From: Arthrobacter silvisoli
GTDB taxonomy: Bacteria > Actinomycetota > Actinomycetes > Actinomycetales > Micrococcaceae
Direction of reading: 5' to 3'
DNA length: 64,000 nt
Assembly: GCF_003369445.1 (NCBI RefSeq)
Contig: NZ_QRCU01000077.1
Location: 248,001 to 312,000, forward strand
Program-made: the position numbers and the translations under genes
Part shown: positions 61,096-64,000 of the stretch, piece by piece
Layout: every line of letters begins with the position of its first letter
Numbering within the stretch: position 1 is the first letter of the stretch
Notes under the pieces: model-generated
Told to the model about the DNA's origin: nothing
Database searches by the model: none
The model's input: the letters and a program-made list of their open reading frames with translations, nothing else

Positions 61096-62022
61096 GTGAC
61101 CCGGTACATCATCCGACGCCTCCTCCAGGTGATCCCCGTTTTCCTGGGAACCACCCTCCTCGTCTACTACATGGTCTTCGCTCTCCCCGGAGACCCCATC
61201 GCGGCACTCTTCGGAGACCGCCAGCCCCCGCAAAGCGTCATCGACGCGCTCCGGAACCAGTACAACCTCGACCAGCCCTTCTGGGTCCAGTACGGCCTCT
61301 TCCTGAAGAACCTCTTCACTTTCAACCTCGGCGTCGACTTCACCCAGCAGCCCATCGCCGCGACCCTCGCCCGGATCTTCCCGGTCACCGCCATGCTTGC
61401 GGTCGAAGCACTCATCATCCAGGCGGTGTTCGGCGTCCTCTTCGGCGTCTTCGCAGGCCTGCGCAAGGGCAAGCTCTTCGACTCCACCGTCCTGGTGGCT
61501 TCGCTCGTCGTGATCGCCGTGCCCACTTTCGTGCTCGGCTTTGTCTTCCAGCTGGTCTTCGGCGTCCAGCTCGGCTGGGCCAGGCCGACGGTCGGTGCCA
61601 GCGCGAACTGGGGCAACCTGATCCTGCCCGCCGTCGTGCTCGGCCTGGTGTCCTTCGCCTACGTGCTCAGACTGACCCGGACCTCGGTCATCGAGAACAT
61701 GAACGCCGACTACGTCCGGACGGCCACCGCCAAAGGGCTGTCCAGGCCACGCGTCGTCCTGGCGCACATCCTGCGCAACTCCATGATTCCGGTGGTCACC
61801 TACCTGGGCGCCAACCTCGGCGGCCTGATGGGTGGCGCCATCGTCACCGAGGGCATTTTCAACGTGCCCGGTGTCGGCAACAAGCTCTACCAGGCAGTCC
61901 AGCGCGGCGAAGGCCCCACCGTGGTTGCCATCGTGAGCGTGCTGGTCCTGGTGTTCGTCGTTGCCAACCTGCTTGTTGACCTGCTGTACGCCTGGCTCGA
62001 CCCGAGGATCCGTTATGAGTAA
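61096..62022 (+). CDS. Peptide ABC transporter permease (OppB/DppB-like), locus 2
   Basis: This 308-aa permease has normal length and six TM helices. The N-terminal RYIIRRLLQVIPVFLGTTLLVYYMVFALPGDPI and the EAA loop DYVRTATAKGLSRPRVVLAHILRNSMIPV are typical. AAGGAGGAGC lies upstream of the GTG. It overlaps the next permease gene by 8 nt. Confidence 0.93.
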   Translation: MTRYIIRRLLQVIPVFLGTTLLVYYMVFALPGDPIAALFGDRQPPQSVIDALRNQYNLDQPFWVQYGLFLKNLFTFNLGVDFTQQPIAATLARIFPVTAMLAVEALIIQAVFGVLFGVFAGLRKGKLFDSTVLVASLVVIAVPTFVLGFVFQLVFGVQLGWARPTVGASANWGNLILPAVVLGLVSFAYVLRLTRTSVIENMNADYVRTATAKGLSRPRVVLAHILRNSMIPVVTYLGANLGGLMGGAIVTEGIFNVPGVGNKLYQAVQRGEGPTVVAIVSVLVLVFVVANLLVDLLYAWLDPRIRYE

Positions 62023-62956
62023 CACCAAGCACTTCGTGGCCCCCGTGGAGGAGACCCCGCTGCTGGCCACCGATTCCCTGCGGACTGACCAGGCGCCCCT
62101 AAGCCTGTGGGCGGACGCCTGGCGCAAGCTCCGCCGTCGTCCGATGTTCATCATCTCCTCGCTGATGATCCTCTTCCTGCTGTTCGTGGCCTTCTTCCCC
62201 GGAGCTTTCACGAGCGTCGATCCGAACAACAACTGCCAGCTTTCAAACTCCGAAGCGGGCCCCACCGCAGGCCACCCGTTCGGGTTCACCCTCCAGGGCT
62301 GCGACGTCTATGCCCGCGTCATCCACGGAACCCAGGCCTCCCTTTCCGTCGGTGTGCTGTCCGTGCTGTGCGTGCTCGTGATCGGTGTGACCCTCGGTGC
62401 GCTCGCCGGCTACTACGGCGGCTGGCTGGACGCCGTGCTCGCACGCCTGGGCGACATCTTCTTCGCCCTGCCCCTCGTCCTTGGCGCCCTGGTCATTACC
62501 CAGTTGCCGCTGTTCCGCGAGAACAAGAGCGTCTGGACCGTGGTGTTCGTCATCTCAATGCTTGCCTGGCCGCAGATGGCCCGGATCACCCGGGGCGCGG
62601 TCATCGAGGTCCGCAACGCCGATTTCGTGACGGCGGCCCGTTCCCTGGGTGTTTCCCGTTTCGGTGCCTTGGTGCGCCACGTGCTGCCCAATGCGCTCGC
62701 TCCGGTGATCGTGCTCGCCACGCTGGAACTCGGCGTGTTCATCGTGGCGGAGGCGACCCTGTCCTTCCTCGGCATCGGCTTGCCCGCGAGCGTCATGTCC
62801 TGGGGCAACGACATCTCCGCGGCGAATGCCTCCATCCGCACCAACCCGTCGATCCTGCTTTACCCGGCGGGTGCCCTGTCCATTACCGTCCTGAGCTTCA
62901 TCATGCTCGGCGACGCCGTCCGCGATGCTCTTGATCCCAAGAGCCGTCAGCGCTAA
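62015..62956 (+). CDS. Peptide ABC transporter permease (OppC/DppC-like), locus 2
   Basis: This 313-aa permease has a cytoplasmic N-terminus, an early TM helix (FIISSLMILFLLFVAFFPGAF) and five more helices. The EAA loop reads DFVTAARSLGVSRFGALVRHVLPN. The extracellular segment after TM1 contains HPFGFTLQGCDVYARVIHG, matching OppC family proteins. The ATG lies within the end of the previous gene, so the permeases are coupled. Confidence 0.93.
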   Translation: MSNTKHFVAPVEETPLLATDSLRTDQAPLSLWADAWRKLRRRPMFIISSLMILFLLFVAFFPGAFTSVDPNNNCQLSNSEAGPTAGHPFGFTLQGCDVYARVIHGTQASLSVGVLSVLCVLVIGVTLGALAGYYGGWLDAVLARLGDIFFALPLVLGALVITQLPLFRENKSVWTVVFVISMLAWPQMARITRGAVIEVRNADFVTAARSLGVSRFGALVRHVLPNALAPVIVLATLELGVFIVAEATLSFLGIGLPASVMSWGNDISAANASIRTNPSILLYPAGALSITVLSFIMLGDAVRDALDPKSRQR

Positions 62957-62968
62957 GGAGGCGAGAGG

Positions 62969-64000
62969 ATGACTACCGCTACCGTCAAGATCGAGGAAAC
63001 CGCGATCCAGGACCGGCCGATCCTTGAAATCAAGGACCTTGCCATCACTTTCACCACCGGTGCCGGCGAGTTCAAGGCCGTCAAGAATGCGCACCTGAGC
63101 ATCATGCCCGGCGAGACTGTCGCCATCGTGGGGGAATCCGGTTCCGGAAAGTCGACGACGGCGCTCGCCGCCATCGGCCTGCTGCCCGGCAACGGCCGGG
63201 TCACCGGAGGGCAGATCCTGCTTGACGGTGAAGACATCGCCCATGCGTCCGAGAGGCGCATGATCGAATTGCGCGGCAGCCACATCGGCATGGTCCCGCA
63301 GGACCCGATGTCCAACCTCAACCCGGTCTGGAAGATCGGCTACCAGGTGCGGGAGACGCTCAAAGCGAACGGCCGTCCGGACGGTCCTGACGACGTCGCG
63401 CGCGTCCTCGCTGAAGCCGGACTGCCGGACGCGCACCGGCGCGCCCGGCAGTACCCGCACGAGTTCTCCGGCGGCATGCGCCAGCGCGCCCTGATCGCCA
63501 TCGGCCTGAGCTGTGCGCCGAAACTGCTGATCGCCGACGAACCCACGTCCGCCTTGGACGTCACCGTGCAGCGCAGGATCCTGGACCACCTGGAGAAGAT
63601 GACCACGGAACTGGGCACCTCGGTGCTGCTCATCACCCACGACCTCGGCCTGGCCGCAGAACGGGCGGATAAGGTCGTGGTCATGTACCAGGGCAACGTG
63701 GTCGAGGCGGGGCCGTCCCTGGAACTGCTCCGCAATCCGCAGCACCCTTACACCAAACGGCTGGTCGAGTCCGCGCCGTCCCTGGCTTCGCGCCGCATCC
63801 AGTCCGCGAAGGAGCAGGGCGTCGAGGCCGCCGACCTGCTGGTACCGGCGGCTGCAGGCCGCGCCCGGGACGAGGTCTTGCAGGTCCGGAACCTCCGCAA
63901 GGTCTACAAGTTGCGCCAGGGCATGGGCCAGAGCACCGACTTCGCGGCCGTGGACGACGTCAGCTTCAGCGTGAAGCGGGGTACCACCACGGCGATCGTG
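62969..64000 (+). CDS. ABC transporter ATP-binding protein, locus 2 (3' end outside window)
   Basis: The first 344 residues are visible. A complete ABC ATPase domain (about 18-290) has VGESGSGKSTTALA, FSGGMRQRALIAIGL and LLIADEPTSALDVTV, followed by the oligopeptide-type tail NPQHPYTKRLVESAP. A second ATPase domain starts at about residue 305 (EVLQVRNLRKVYKLRQ) and is cut by the window end. The gene is thus another fused DppD-DppF type ATPase. GAGGCGAGAGG precedes the ATG. Confidence 0.93.
   Translation, partial: MTTATVKIEETAIQDRPILEIKDLAITFTTGAGEFKAVKNAHLSIMPGETVAIVGESGSGKSTTALAAIGLLPGNGRVTGGQILLDGEDIAHASERRMIELRGSHIGMVPQDPMSNLNPVWKIGYQVRETLKANGRPDGPDDVARVLAEAGLPDAHRRARQYPHEFSGGMRQRALIAIGLSCAPKLLIADEPTSALDVTVQRRILDHLEKMTTELGTSVLLITHDLGLAAERADKVVVMYQGNVVEAGPSLELLRNPQHPYTKRLVESAPSLASRRIQSAKEQGVEAADLLVPAAAGRARDEVLQVRNLRKVYKLRQGMGQSTDFAAVDDVSFSVKRGTTTAIV

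Noticed and set aside
59815..62289. 824-codon minus-strand frame opposite the second peptide transport locus
   Set aside because: It covers three well-supported plus-strand genes and has antisense-type composition (Val/Gly/Asp/His).

Overview
The window is a chromosomal segment of a high-GC Actinomycete, most probably Arthrobacter or a close relative in the Micrococcaceae. This rests on strong G/C bias at third codon positions and frequent GTG/TTG starts. It also rests on many apparently leaderless genes (a TANNNT -10 box 5-8 nt before the start codon) and on gene order: SURF1-DUF3817-guaA, and FmdB / 5-FTHF cyclo-ligase / galU / rimJ-like / SepX-GlpR-like, the latter resembling the galU neighbourhood of mycobacteria. 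No phage, transposase, integrase or CRISPR array was seen.

Layout. 1-4.3 kb: the end of glpD, a lone PTS EIIA, SURF1, a DUF3817 membrane protein and guaA, closed by a strong terminator. 4.4-8.6 kb: a 1316-aa SF1-helicase-like protein whose Walker A Lys and Walker B Glu are both replaced, with a nuclease-like C-terminus, followed by a 74-aa protein. 8.6-14.2 kb: a SAF/CpaB-like protein, FmdB, 5-FTHF cyclo-ligase, galU, an acetyltransferase, a SepX/GlpR-like divisome protein, an NmrA-like protein and tRNA-Ala(CGC). 14.3-20.7 kb: a stress-flavoured stretch with a hexapeptide-repeat protein, a glycosyltransferase, a BON protein behind a DosR-box-like palindrome, a DJ-1 family protein, a universal stress protein, a CrcB pair and ferritin. 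20.8-30 kb: an apparent AFG1/ZapE remnant, CorA, DUF1761, two Lrp/AsnC regulators, two MFS transporters, a HTH regulator behind a phased operator array, a trans-sulfuration enzyme and a LysR regulator.

30-36 kb holds a BadF/NAGK-type kinase, a pirin, a GH35 beta-galactosidase, a NUDIX hydrolase and RsgA. 36-39.5 kb is a four-gene osmoprotectant ABC operon that may start with a leader peptide. 39.6-51.5 kb holds an AlaA-like aminotransferase, PPK2, xseA-xseB, a membrane protein, ispH, rmuC, ychF, a hydrolase, a condensation-domain/GNAT fusion and a DUF1877 protein. 51.7-64 kb carries two adjacent oligopeptide/dipeptide ABC transport loci, the second cut by the window end. The first has a double-ATPase gene and an oversized permease, and it is interrupted by an antisense PH-like membrane gene.

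Most genes are housekeeping or transport. The best candidates for new biology are the ATPase-dead helicase-like protein, the condensation-GNAT fusion, the leader ORFs before rsgA and the osmoprotectant operon, the 14-bp-phased operator array, and the DosR-like box before the BON gene.
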